From Symbiodinium natans (lineage: Eukaryota > Sar > Dinophyceae > Suessiales > Symbiodiniaceae), in the NCBI GenBank assembly GCA_905221605.1, contig CAJNDS010000372.1, forward strand, positions 50,001-114,000: DNA of 64,000 nucleotides, written 5' to 3'. This document shows, one piece after another, positions 1 to 10,663 of the stretch. Positions within the stretch are counted from its first letter, which is position 1, and each line of letters begins with the position of its first letter. A program made the position numbers and the translations under genes. Under the pieces are notes generated by a model. It saw only the letters and a program-made list of their open reading frames with translations, was not told where the DNA came from and did no database searches.

Positions 1-36
1 GTACTCAACATCTTCGTGCTCAAGTTTGCGTCAAAA

Positions 37-193
37 ACCCTAAACCCTAAACCCTAAACCCTAAACCCCAAACCCCAAACCCGAAACCCTAAACCCTAAA
101 CCCTAAACCCTAAACCCTAAACCCTAGACCCTAAACCCTAAACCCTAAACCCTAAACCCTAAACCCTAAACCCTAACCCTAAACCCTAAACAA
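37..193 (+). repeat. Interstitial telomere-type array (CCCTAAA)n
   Basis: About 20 units of the heptamer CCCTAAA with a few variants (CCCCAAA, CCCGAAA, CCCTAGA). It is the plant/dinoflagellate telomere motif, but it is followed by ordinary sequence and is one of dozens in the window, so it is interstitial and not a chromosome end. Confidence 0.95.
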
Positions 194-310
194 TGTGCAC
201 TGGTACGACGACCCCACAGACGTCCTCGTTGTTGTGCCCACTGGCTAAAAGCGCCCAGGCATCCATCATCTGCTGGTCCATGCCTCGTACAGGGGAAGGC
301 TTCCCAAACA

Positions 311-355
311 GCCCAATATCCCATGATTAGGGAATATTGCTTAGTTTATACAGGG
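311..355 (+). repeat. Dispersed repeat, copy 1 (matches 34,643-34,687)
   Basis: 45 bp that recur at 34,643-34,687 with 4 mismatches by eye. The core contains the near-palindrome AATATCCC...GGGAATATT. Sequence beyond this core diverges. It is probably the end of a small mobile element. Confidence 0.7.
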
Positions 356-586
356 ATCCTTCACATGATTTAAGGGCATGTTCCTTGATTAAGGGGATGT
401 TGGGCTCTGTGGGCGCGCAGTCATTTCCAGTAGCGGGAAGTAAAGTTGACACCGTCCCATGTCCAAAGGGATTACACGGCCGGGTCATGAGGAGCTGGGC
501 CATCCACCATTTCTGGTTTTGCTGCAGCTACTGCTTCAAAAGCCCGAGCCAGGATGCCTACCCAAAACAGCTTTGTTAAAGGGGTA

Positions 587-721
587 TAAGGAGGGACCCC
601 TACAAGGGGCCCCTAATCTTATTCCTTATATAACCCCTGCATATAATATACCTTGAATACTTTATACAGCTCAATAACCCCCTAAAGAACCCCTAAGGTC
701 TCTTATAAGGGTCCCTCCTTA
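587..721. mobile_element. Short terminal-inverted-repeat (fold-back) element
   Basis: The left end TAAGGAGGGACCCCTACAAG (587-606) is the imperfect inverse complement of 702-721 (17 of 20 positions). The 135-bp span has no coding potential and is AT-richer inside. It resembles the other small fold-back elements in the window but belongs to none of the named families. Confidence 0.55.
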
Positions 722-894
722 AGTCCCTCAACCCGAGGGTTGAGGGGCATGATCAGTTCGCCACATGATAGCCCCTTCGAAGGACCATGGAGGGCTCATG
801 CTATGAGGGACCTAGGACCTCGGTAGGGATCGCGCAATTCAAGAGACCTGCTCTAGGATTAGGATCCAGGGCCCCAGGCTTCGAAAGGCCCTAG

Positions 895-2054
895 GTTTAG
901 GGTTTGGGGTTTGGGGTTTGGGGTTTGGGGTTTGGGGTTTGGGGTTTGGGGTTTGGGGTTTGGGGTTTGGGGCTTAGGGTTTAGGGTTTAGGGTTCAGGG
1001 TTCAGGGTTCAGGGTTCAGGGTTTAGGGTTTGGAGCCTAATCCCCTAAACTCTCCTCCCCCCCCTCAAGGCGTCCAAGTCGCGGTTCACGAACATGGAAT
1101 GCTTGGGTCCCGGAGTCATCCCCTGGAAGACAAACCTTAGGATCAGCAAAATGTAGGGTTTAGGGTTTGGGGTTTAGGGTTTGGGGTTTAGGATTTAGGG
1201 TTTAGGGTTCAGGGTTTAGGGTTTAGGGTGTAGGGTTTAGGGCTTAGGGCTTAGGGTTTAGAAATACTGGGGGTGCTCCAAGGCCTTTGGGTCTCTGACG
1301 TCTGAGTTCAAGGGCCTTACGGATCTCAGGCTTCTAAAGGGGGAGGTCAGGCAGCGTCTGCGAATACATTGACTTGATGAGTTGATCACCTGGTGAGCCG
1401 GCGTCTCAAAACCTTAAGCCCAAGCCGGCCTAAACCCCGAAAACCCCGAAAACCCGAAACCCTAAACCCCAAAAACCCCGCAAAACCCGAAACCCTGCGT
1501 CGAAAAACCAACAAAAGATGAACCATCCTAGCGCGGGCCGGAGGAACACTGGCGTGATGTTCACGCGCCTGAAGCCTTCGAGCTCCTAGACGTAGAAGAA
1601 CAAGAACCGGGGTTTGGTTGTGCAGGGCTGTTGGCTTCTTTTTGGCTCGCTTGGATTTCTTTTTTGGGGTTTAGGGTTTTGGGTTTTAGGGTTTTAGGGT
1701 TTTAGGGTTTAGGGTTTAGGGTTTAGGGTTTAGGGTTTAGGGTTTAGGGTTTAGGGTTTAGGGTTTAGGGTTTAGGGCTTAGGGTTTAGGGCTTAGGGTT
1801 TCGGGTTTCGGGTTTCGGGTTTCGGGTTTCGGGTTTCGGGGTTCTGGGCCTAGGGCTTGGGGCTGAAGCTCCGCCGACCCAAGGCCCTCTCCTTGTCCAC
1901 GAAGCCGAAGATTCCGGGGGGTATTCCACCCAAAGCGTCGGCCAAGGGATCTTTCAGGGCCTTGGCATGATATGATATTGCTATTGCTACTTTTAGGGTT
2001 TAGGGTTTAGGGTTTAGGGTTTAGGGTTTAGGGTTTCGGGTTTAGGGTTTAGGG
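895..2054 (-). repeat. Telomere-type repeat field TTTAGGG/TTTGGGG with exon islands
   Basis: Arrays at about 895-1030 (mostly TTTGGGG units), 1154-1262, 1663-1850 (TTTAGGG then TTTCGGG units) and 1992-2054. The unique islands between them carry exon-like sequence on the minus strand (see the gene at 1064-4338). Unit variants are clustered, which suggests local amplification of single variants. Confidence 0.9.
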
Positions 2055-4338
2055 CTGCTTTCTGCTTACTTCTGACTACTTAACTCTGCTCACTCTACTT
2101 GCTACTTGCCTACGACCTGCAAAGATTTGCTCCTTCCTCCAACCTCGAACTATGTAGTCCTTCCACCAACAAATACCAACTCCTACATTCCACTTCTGCT
2201 TCCGTTCTTGTTCTTTTTCTACGCTTCTCAATGTGGGCCGAGCGGTGTCCAAGGGCTTTGTTGTTGAGTTTGGGATTTCGGGGCCCCTTGCAGCTCCCAC
2301 ACCCAGAGAATCCCTGGAGTGACCGTCCTGTTCCGCAGAGCATACCTCGAGAGTCCAATCGCATCCCTAGAGTGCCTTGCAAACTAGGGCGAGTATGTTT
2401 GAAGTAACGAAATGATGGCTTGAAGTTGTGGGCGTCTGCCCGCTTACACCGGCAGGCGCACGCTGACAGATGCCCGTGTCTCTCGTGTGCGCTTGCTGCT
2501 GCGTGTTCCATGGCAGAGTTCGTATGGCCCTCCTAGGATTTAGGGTTCAGGGACTTCGCCGAAGGGCCTGAATGGACCGAAGCCAATGCACAGCATCCAG
2601 ACCAAGTCGTTGTCCACGCAGCGCCTTGACATATCTACGCAAGTATGGAAACAGCTCACGCGCACTGCAACCATGCCACACGGATGCCTTCAGTGCGTAG
2701 GCTTAGGCTTGCACAGGCCTGGCCCGCATCTTCAGTTCCATGCAGGAGCACAAGCGCGCTGCGCAGCACGCGTCAACCGCTCATCCTAACCCCACTCGGT
2801 CCAATGATGAGTCCGCCTCGAGGCCGCTTTGAATGATGAGCTTCTCTTCCTGAGGTGTTAAGGGTTTAGGGTTGAGGCTATGGTTTAGGGTTTAGAATGG
2901 GTTTAGACGGCCTAAGCACTAAAGCCACCCAAGGCCTTCCGCATAAACACAAGAAGCCCCGAAAAGCCCCACACTCCTACCTCCAACCTCCCAAGACCCT
3001 GGACCCTAAAACCCCCTAGACCCTTAAACCCTTACACCCTGAAACCCCTAAAACCCTAAAACCCTAAAACCCTTAAACCCTAAAACCCTAAAACCCTAAA
3101 ACCCCCTAGACCCTTAAACCCTTACACCCTAAAACCCCTAAACCTGGCCTCTTCCACTCTGTCATTGCAGTCGAAGCTTCGTGCAGGTGCGACTGTAGGT
3201 GGCGGACCCTCATCTCCAACTAGCCCAGGCCAGCCATCTCCTTGGGACGCTTTGTAGGGTTTAGGATTCAGGGTTTAGGGTTTAAGGTTTAGGGTTTAGG
3301 GTACGGCTTACCTAGACGATGCTCTAAAGACAGTTCGAGGCTATTGAGGCGTGGTACTTCCCCGAAACACTGGTGGCGCTTCGGCTCCTTTGCTGTTGGG
3401 GGCTCAGTCCGTGTTCACTCGTGGACATGATTGAAGATACCGCAATACATGGAAATATCACCACCCAACATGCAAACGACCATCACGGTCCCAAAACAAC
3501 AGTACAAACAGGTTTAAAATGTTGAGTTCCAATGCTCAAACATCCAAGACCCTCTCAGGACAATTTTGGATCCCTGAGTCGCGAAGACTCACAGGGCTCT
3601 CAACATTGGGTTCAATCTTGGGCTTGGGGTATTGAGTGCAGGGTTTATCTGGTTTTTCGAGAGTCGAGAGGGCCTTGTAGTGCAATATTCTTTCAGTACA
3701 AATACGCGCTTGCCTGACCGGCGACTCTACAAGTAGGGAGGGCTTAGGGCTTTTCTGCTTCTAAGATTCTGCAAACGCTGCAACGCGGCTGAAACCCTGT
3801 CTCTAGTTCTCAAAGGCAGCCAAGCCGCACTTTGGCATGGCAAGCCACTCTTTGGGGCCAGGGATAAGCACCCAAACAAACCTCCCAAGCGCTTGTCAAG
3901 CGCTTGGAAATCTTAGGGACCCCACTGAAGGGGCGTCCCTGAAGCGAGGTGGTTAAGAGTTGGCTTGGCTGCTCCCGAGTCTTCGAAGCGATTTCAGGCT
4001 ACTTGCGGTGCCTGTAGCTACAGTGAAGCACCTTGCCTGTGACCAGGTTGCTGCTGCCTACACGTAAGCAGTCGCAATGAAAATGGGGGCCTGGTGTGCA
4101 AAAGAAGCTCGTGCTGTGACAGGTGGCACGCCCTACTTCTCATGGGCCGATAGTGCTGCGAAGAGATCACGGTCAGGAACCAGCAAGCGGTCGGCAATTC
4201 GGTTGAGGTCATGTGGGAGTTAAACATCAGAGACGTGTTTATAAGGAATCCCAAAATGAACATTACCTGTAAGGAAACCACTGCAAACTCGAAGATAGAA
4301 CTGACAAGAACCACCCCGAGGAGAGCTTCTTTTAACAC
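1064..4338 (-). CDS. Unrecognised multi-exon gene, exon islands among telomeric repeats
   Basis: Probable exons on the minus strand: 4338-4267 (24 codons, one hydrophobic membrane segment, AG|G acceptor, GT donor), 3208-3152 (GA donor), 2624-2568 (GC donor), 1960-1879 (GT donor) and 1122-1064. Each is open in one frame and bounded by AG acceptors followed by G. The 3208 and 2624 exons agree in phase (2 to 2); other links are unproven, so more than one gene may be involved. The 1960 exon encodes a peptide including DPLADALGGIPPGIFGF, and the 1122 exon one including GPKHSMFVNRDLDAL. No family is recognised. The gene lies just downstream of the polycystin-like gene on the same strand. Introns are filled with TTTAGGG arrays. 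Start, stop and middle exons are not established. Confidence 0.4.
3000..3302. repeat. Degenerate telomere-type arrays flanking an exon
   Basis: At 3000-3143 the units are mostly CCCTAAAA and CCCCTAGA variants (8-mers rather than 7-mers); at 3255-3302 the orientation flips to TTTAGGG. The exon at 3208-3152 lies between the two arrays. Confidence 0.85.
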
Positions 4339-4557
4339 CTCTTTGCTATGGTGGGCATGGCTTCTGGATGCAGCAGCACGCGGGTTTCACGGGGACTGCT
4401 GAAGTGAAACTTGCCATTGCCAGACATTATCGAGCCCCCCTGGGAGACCGAGCTTTCGGGCTCTCCGAGAACTTAGACCTTTGCATAAGCTTCGGCTACC
4501 TGATGCGCCACTTGAATTCCCATCCTTTCGTACACTCAGATTCCCAACTCGACAGGC

Positions 4558-7431
4558 TCAGTCGGATTCTCTGGATACCGGCCGGGCCTGCTTCTCGACT
4601 TTCGGCTGCTCTCGGATGAAGCACTTCATGGGGATCACGCCCTTGCCGTCGTTCATCTTGCGCAGGAGGATCTCCACCTTCCAGAAGAGCTGCTGCAGCT
4701 CCGCGGTGTCGCTGGCCTTCCCGCTGAGCTCGTGCATCTGCTGCTTCAGGTCACTCAGCTTCCGGTCCAGGCGCTCCACGCAGGCGCCCCCCCTCTCCTC
4801 CCCCGAGCACAGCAGCTGCATGAGGTCGGGATCATCCAGGCGCTCGGGCACCGAAGCCAGCTGCTGGAAGTTCGTGCCGCTGAAGGACACCCCCATGGAG
4901 CCGATGCTGCGCTCGACCGCCTGAAGCCCATGCTCCAGGTCGTGGAGCAAGATATCCAGCTCCTTGTACCTCCTGTCCTCTTCGTGCCAGATCTGCTGCA
5001 AAGCATTATTCACATCTCCGGCTAGATCCGTCTGCTCTTGGCGGCACGCGTCGAGCATGCTGGAGATGTTGCGGAGTGTGATTTCGACGGCGTCGCAAAC
5101 CTCGTCCGACACGCGCCACTGGCTCTCCGACATCGTCATGCCCTGCTTTGCATCAAAGCCCGGCATGTCTGCCATGTTGTTGGACACGAAGGCAGAACGC
5201 TGCTGCTGTTTCTCAGCCGCCTCTTTGTTCCGTGCTTCAGTTTTTATCATTTCCAGAGACTCTTCCGCCAAGTCCAGATTCTTAAGCATGGTGTTCTGGA
5301 TGTGCCCAGTCACCCTGATGGCATCGGACAGTGTGATGTCAACCTGCTGCGTCCTCTCTTTGACAGAGTCTGCAGTCTGCTTCACCAGGTACTCAGCATT
5401 GATTCTCGACATGCCATAGCGCTCAAAGGCGCGTTTCAACGATCTGACGGTGACCACTTCTGCCGGGTGGGCCGGGAAGTCATCATCTTCCAACTGCACA
5501 ATCAAGATCCACATTTCAACAAACCCTCGGGTTTCGCGGGCAGTTGCCGCTGCACCTTTAATCTGCTGAAACAAAGTCAATGGCTTTCCCGAAGCTCCCT
5601 TGATAGAGTAGTAGGAGTCGAAAACAATGCAGTACAGCATATTCAGCATGACCTGTTGTACCAGGACCTGGTAGGTAAGTGTCCACACAAAGCACACGAC
5701 CTGGACCGGGATGGAGAAGTCTTGTACCATATCGGCATTCAAGCTGGAACTCCAGCACATGAACAGCGACCCCAGCATCGTGCTCCAGCCCTTGATCTTG
5801 TGCCCCAGGAGAAAATGCCCTGCGAAGGCGTAGCTGCAAAAAATGGCAAAGAAGACGATGGCAAAGTGCGCCACATTCACAGAGCAATGAACGATGGTTT
5901 GCACCACAACATCCAGACGCGGGTTTGCTTGGAATGACTTGAAGAACTTTAAGATCAAGATGAAGAAGTAACCAAAGAAGCACGCTCTCAAAAGCAAGTG
6001 CCAATCGTAGACTTCTCGGGCCACAACGAACATGCGATTGATGTTGACATTGAGGTCCCTCGGGTCGACAACCTCTGCCAGTTCCTCCAGGCCCAGATAC
6101 GTCATGTTCCGCAGGACTCGGGCATCCAGCGCGGCCTGCGGAATCTCTGCGATGGCAGCAGGAAGGCGAACAGACATCTGAACCAGGACGTAGAACCACA
6201 TACCGACGTTGAAGAGGCCGGTCAAGATTGCCAGCCAGTCCACCACGTTCCAGAATCCGAGGTAGTCGCGGATCCCGTCAATGCCTCCAGCAATTGCAGG
6301 CAGCAGCTCCTTTGCCTCAACGTGAGCAATTCGGAGCAGGAGCGCCACAAACAGGATGTCAGGGATCACCGCCCATGGGTTCTTGTAGGGTTCTGCAATC
6401 CAGGACTCGAATCGAAAATACAGCTGTATGTAGCCGTCGGTCTGCGCATTCCACTGGAGGCGCTCGAATGTGACTAAGTTTAGCTGCGCATTGTAGAAGA
6501 TTGTCTGATACTCTACAAGCTCCGTTTTGTAGTCAAACCAAAATGATTCTGTGAGATTGCGGATCGTTCGCTCATGCAGGGTCCTGTCCAAATGGTATGG
6601 GAGCACAATGTCCTCGTCCGTTTTGACACCATGTCGATCACACCGTCCCGTCAACGAGTTGAAAAGAAACGAGTTGTCCTCGCTCGCAGCACAAGGGCCC
6701 TCCTGTAAAAACTCTTTGTGCAGCCGCGGGCCACCGATGACCTGGTTATAAATTGCCACCCTGCCCGGGAAGGGATCCGAAACCAAGTCTTGTCGAAAAT
6801 ACTTCGACACCCATTGGTCGAGGGTCCACTGCATATGCTGCATGGCTCCTTTTCTGTTGGCGACCTTGGTGGCTTTCCACAGCGTGTCCAAGTTGTTGAA
6901 CAGCGTGTTGCCGGTTCTCCAGGCGCTAGTGGTATCAACGTGCGTTGTTATGAAGTAGATGTAGGAGAGCAGAAGGAAGAAGACTGTGGGCATAGAGTAA
7001 AGTGCACTTGTGGTCTCATACTCTTCCTTCAACCAAGCCAGCAGATCAGCTCGGTCACATTCGTTCTGCTTCATCTCTTTTGGCCCCTTGCCCAAGGATT
7101 CCTTCAGGAAGTTGAATGCCACTTGGCCCGTTGTAAGCGCCTTCAAGAATTCGTCGGCGGACACCGTGCCGCTGTTGTCCTTGTCTGCGTCCTCGCACAG
7201 GTCCTGCAAGTATTGCTGCGAGACCTTGACATTTTGGACTTGAGTCAGAGCAAAGCACTCGCTTCGGGTAATATAGCCCTTCTCGCCAGGATCCAGGATG
7301 TCGAAGACTGCCTGCACGTCTGCAAGGGTTATGTTGTGCAGATTTCCATTTGCAATCTTGTCCCATATCTTCAGCTTCTGAAGCAGTATCTTCGTCTCCA
7401 CAGAAAGCTGCGGGATGTCTGGATCGTCCAT
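4558..7431 (-). CDS. Polycystin-2-like (TRPP/PKD2 family) cation channel with N-terminal EF hands
   Basis: One uninterrupted 957-codon ORF. Residues 47-58 and 83-94 are EF-hand loops; the second (DKDNSGTVSADE) is canonical, the first is degenerate. Segment S1 is at about 146-163, followed by a large extracellular (polycystin-type) loop to about 350, S2 about 352-372, S3 about 393-417, S4 and the S4-S5 linker about 476-512, S5 about 518-540, a pore helix about 549-566 and S6 about 573-605. A charged, heptad-like tail follows to the end. This order matches PKD2-type non-selective, Ca2+-permeable channels, but the EF hands are N-terminal, whereas vertebrate PKD2 carries its EF hand after S6. The start ATG at 7431 is chosen because the next residues lead directly into the EF-hand module. 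Absence of introns is odd beside its intron-riddled neighbours; it may be retroposed. Family confidence is high, exact ion selectivity unknown. Confidence 0.88.
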   Translation of the reverse strand: MDDPDIPQLSVETKILLQKLKIWDKIANGNLHNITLADVQAVFDILDPGEKGYITRSECFALTQVQNVKVSQQYLQDLCEDADKDNSGTVSADEFLKALTTGQVAFNFLKESLGKGPKEMKQNECDRADLLAWLKEEYETTSALYSMPTVFFLLLSYIYFITTHVDTTSAWRTGNTLFNNLDTLWKATKVANRKGAMQHMQWTLDQWVSKYFRQDLVSDPFPGRVAIYNQVIGGPRLHKEFLQEGPCAASEDNSFLFNSLTGRCDRHGVKTDEDIVLPYHLDRTLHERTIRNLTESFWFDYKTELVEYQTIFYNAQLNLVTFERLQWNAQTDGYIQLYFRFESWIAEPYKNPWAVIPDILFVALLLRIAHVEAKELLPAIAGGIDGIRDYLGFWNVVDWLAILTGLFNVGMWFYVLVQMSVRLPAAIAEIPQAALDARVLRNMTYLGLEELAEVVDPRDLNVNINRMFVVAREVYDWHLLLRACFFGYFFILILKFFKSFQANPRLDVVVQTIVHCSVNVAHFAIVFFAIFCSYAFAGHFLLGHKIKGWSTMLGSLFMCWSSSLNADMVQDFSIPVQVVCFVWTLTYQVLVQQVMLNMLYCIVFDSYYSIKGASGKPLTLFQQIKGAAATARETRGFVEMWILIVQLEDDDFPAHPAEVVTVRSLKRAFERYGMSRINAEYLVKQTADSVKERTQQVDITLSDAIRVTGHIQNTMLKNLDLAEESLEMIKTEARNKEAAEKQQQRSAFVSNNMADMPGFDAKQGMTMSESQWRVSDEVCDAVEITLRNISSMLDACRQEQTDLAGDVNNALQQIWHEEDRRYKELDILLHDLEHGLQAVERSIGSMGVSFSGTNFQQLASVPERLDDPDLMQLLCSGEERGGACVERLDRKLSDLKQQMHELSGKASDTAELQQLFWKVEILLRKMNDGKGVIPMKCFIREQPKVEKQARPVSRESD

Positions 7432-8256
7432 TCCAGCACAAGCCGAGAGGAGGCCGGAGGCCGCCTTGTGAAGTCTTTTTTCTTTTTAGTGAAGAGAAGC
7501 TGCGGTACGATGCAAAAACCCAAGCTGCGGTAACGTTCAGTAATGTGACGCTTCCTTCAAGTTGCTGCCGTTGAGTTCCTGAATTTCTCAAAGATGCTGC
7601 GGAGATTGCTTTCGAAAGTCGTGTTCCCAGCAGTTGCAAAAGCCCACGGCTGGTTCATGTGGACTGCTCAAGAGACCTGCTGTGCCCTCACAGGGAAGGA
7701 CTGCCTTGGCTGAGGCTGGCACGAGGCTGTTCCACTGTGTGTCCATGGAGGGCCTCAGAAACCCCTAAACCGAAACCCTAAACCCTAAACCCTAAACTTC
7801 TACACAAGTTGCTGTGGAAGCCGCACCGGGTTTAGGCTTGAGGCGTCTTGGGTTCAAATCTTGTAGGGGGCTTGCTTTCGCACGTCCCTAGTGTCCTGAC
7901 AACTTAGAGGTTTTTGGGATTGGGGATTTGGGGCTCTAGTGATTTTCAGATCTAGGGTTTCCTGCACCCCATGCACAGACACCTTGAACTCCTCAACAAG
8001 GGGTCTGGGTTCTGGACACAGGGACGTGGTGGACTTCGAAGCTAGGCAAGTCCGCGCCCGGCCCAAGTGGCCGGCCAACATATACCTCAAAGAGGCTCTG
8101 GGATCGTTCGCACATGTCCAATTCGACATGTGGGGTTCTTGTTACAATCCGTGGTCTTGCCAGAACTTTGAGAAGAGAAGTAACCCCCCCCCCCCCCGGC
8201 AAAAGATATACATAGTCTAGAAGCTTGTCCGTGCTGGTACGAAAGGAGAAAAGGTC

Positions 8257-8316
8257 GTCCTCCTCCTCCTCCTCCTCCTCCTCCTCCTCCTCCTCCTCCT
8301 CCTCCTCCTCCTTCTC
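8257..8316. repeat. CTC/GAG triplet microsatellite
   Basis: About 18 uninterrupted CTC units. They create spurious poly-Glu or poly-Gly ORFs on the minus strand. Confidence 0.95.
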
Positions 8317-9066
8317 CACGTCTACTATCTGGGCCCCAAATAGAGCATGAAGAGGAGTGCGCTGTCCGATACAATCACCTGTAGAATCATGACGGAACAA
8401 AAACCCATGCACTAGCCTTCCAAGAGAAAACCTACCAGTTCACATGGTTGTGAAGCACCCTACAGACTTACACCGACAATCTTTTGTAGATCACAAGACT
8501 GCACATGTTGTTCTCTGTGGAAAATTCCAGCTGGAGCTCTGCCGTGTGAACAACTCCATCCGACCGTCCTACAAGCTGAAAAAGAAAGACTTTCAACAGC
8601 GCCTCCCATGAATGCAGGGCATTCCCCTCTAGCCGGCCTGCCCCCTACGACTCCTGTCCTTTTTTAAGGCGGAAATTCTGGTCCTCCTCTGAAGGCTCTT
8701 CTTTCCAAGCCGGCAGCGAATAACCCGTGCAGCCTAAAATCTGTGCATAGAACCCTCGTTATGGCTATGTAAAGATTGTCAGCTTCTGCGGAGGAAAGTG
8801 ACACTTGCTAGAACGTTGCTGAGATCAAATACTTACACAGTTGAGATGAAGGATCACCTTGCAGCATGGGGATCTAGTCTGAAACTTAAGGGATGCATAT
8901 CCTGCTGATCTGCTTGGGATTGTCTTATAGCTACCCGCTACAGAAAGAGAGCCGTGTGCGTTTGTGGTGCTCGCAGCTTGCGAGCAATAGCGCAAAGTAG
9001 TTCGCACCTGGTCGTTGGTGACGAGCAACTGCTAATTATAAATTGTAATCATTTGTAATTTGTAAC

Positions 9067-9174
9067 TTGGGGATTGCCGAAATAGGGGGGGGGGTACCCT
9101 TTTTGGGGTCCTTTTTAAGGGGATTCTAGTCTCTTTGGGATTAAAAGGGGCGCCCCTTATTTCGGAGATGCCCA
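9067..9174. mobile_element. Fold-back element, family B (related copy)
   Basis: The left end TTGGGGATTGCCGAAATAGG is mirrored by CCCCTTATTTCGGAGATGCCC at the right end. The CGAAATA(A)GGGG core is shared with the termini of the family B copy at 51,868-51,972. About 108 bp, no coding capacity. Confidence 0.55.
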
Positions 9175-10245
9175 CTTATTAGTAGCCCCGTAACGCTCCT
9201 TAACTCTCAACAAGCCAAGGCCGGAACTACGGAGACGTTGAAGGGCGGCATCGGGTTCCTGGAAGGCCAAGCCCAACATAGCAACAAGCGCATCTTAGAT
9301 GGGCCATGGGCGCTTGCCTGTCTGAGCGCAGAGGTTCAACATGCTTCCTGTGCACACCGAGGCTCAGGTGAAAGAAGTAGCCAGCCCACTTGCGCTCCAC
9401 AAGGCAGTGGCTTGGATCCTGTGCAAACAAAGTCGCCACCGACAACGACATGCTTCCTTCCACGAGGCTTCGGCGTAAAGAGTGAGCTTGGCCCCGCAGA
9501 AAGGCTTCCTGCAAGAGCTTGCAAGCACAACACCACAGCCAGATGCCCCCATGTCCCCACACAAGCTCCGTTCTGGGGAGCAGGCGGTGTGAGGAGGTAG
9601 GGGGAGACCTGCGATCTGGCCGGGCTGCTTCTGAATGTCAACCATTTCCCCCAATGAGTTCCTCCCCGACCAAAGGTCATGAGAACATGTCTGGCCTGTA
9701 CTGAGATGAAGAGGTTAGACAAGCGGGTACCGCGGCTGGTAGCCGCTTGCAACAGCCTCTAGGCAGCTGAGGACAAGGGGTTCCAGGTTGCTTGACCTTG
9801 TGCTTGAACGGCGATGGGGTGGATGTGGCTGGGAGTAGAAAATTCCCGTCGACACTGTCTTCGAGTTGACTTGGACAAGTCCAAAAGAGCGTGAGCAAGG
9901 ACCTCGACAGAAGCTGTGTTCCTTTATGCCAGTTGACCAGGTCTCCTCAAGACGCAGGGGCCTCTGGAGGCCCTTTGTTTTGTCCTGAAATGGCACCTCT
10001 TGATCATGCCCTCTGCAGAAGAAAACAAGAGATGCCCTACTGATAGAAGGCGGGAGGGAGCAAGACGAGCCCCGGTCCCCTATATGGAGAGCAAGACATA
10101 TCAAGACGGCCGGCCTCCATTCGCAAGTGCATCGAAACTTCATAGGAGACAGAAGGAGGGCCCCGCCTTCCCCCCGCCCCCACCACGCATTGGACCGATG
10201 TCTCCAGCAAGTAACAAGAAACCACTCGGGGCCCCGAAGAAGGGA

Positions 10246-10430
10246 ACCCTAAACCCTAAACCCTAAACCCTAAACCCTAAACCCTAAACCCTAAACCCTA
10301 AACCCTAAACCCTAAACCCTAAACCCTAAACCCTAAACCCTAAACCCTAAACCCTAAACCCTAAACCCTAAACCCTAAACCCTAACCCTAAACCCTAAAC
10401 CCTAAACCCGAAACCCTAAACCCTAAACCC
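10246..10430 (+). repeat. Interstitial telomere array (CCCTAAA)n
   Basis: About 26 nearly perfect CCCTAAA units, one of the longest and cleanest arrays in the window, with a CCCTAA and a CCCGAAA variant near the right end. Confidence 0.97.
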
Positions 10431-10582
10431 ATGGAAGCTGGAGCTGGTGCTGAGAGGAGCTGGTTATTCGTGATGGGAACACAAGATGCAGGCGGCTGAC
10501 TCCTTGGGCTTCTCACTTAACTCGCAAGCTTGACGTCATCCTCCAACAAGTCTATGATTTCCGTTCCCTTTGTACACATAGT

Positions 10583-10583
10583 A

Positions 10584-10625
<42 letters not shown>

Positions 10626-10663
10626 TATACATATATATATATACATATATATATATATACAAA
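10583..10663. repeat. AT/ATAC microsatellite
   Basis: Alternating TA with occasional CATA steps. It yields artefactual ORFs of Tyr/Ile repeats on both strands. Confidence 0.95.

Larger units (their letters stand above)
7432..10245. other. Intergenic and intronic region without a resolved gene
   Basis: Contains a short CCCTAAA tract (7770-7796), a C run (8184-8197), the CTC microsatellite, and a fold-back element at 9067-9174. The minus strand of about 9340-9470 reads as a coding-like stretch (with VERKWAGYFFHL), but no family or complete splice structure is recognised. Confidence 0.5.

Noticed and set aside
1-200. True chromosome end
   Set aside because: The array is short, starts after unique sequence and is followed by unique DNA; similar arrays occur throughout the window.
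7993-8412. ORFs with poly-Glu or poly-Gly
   Set aside because: Translations of the CTC microsatellite in different frames.
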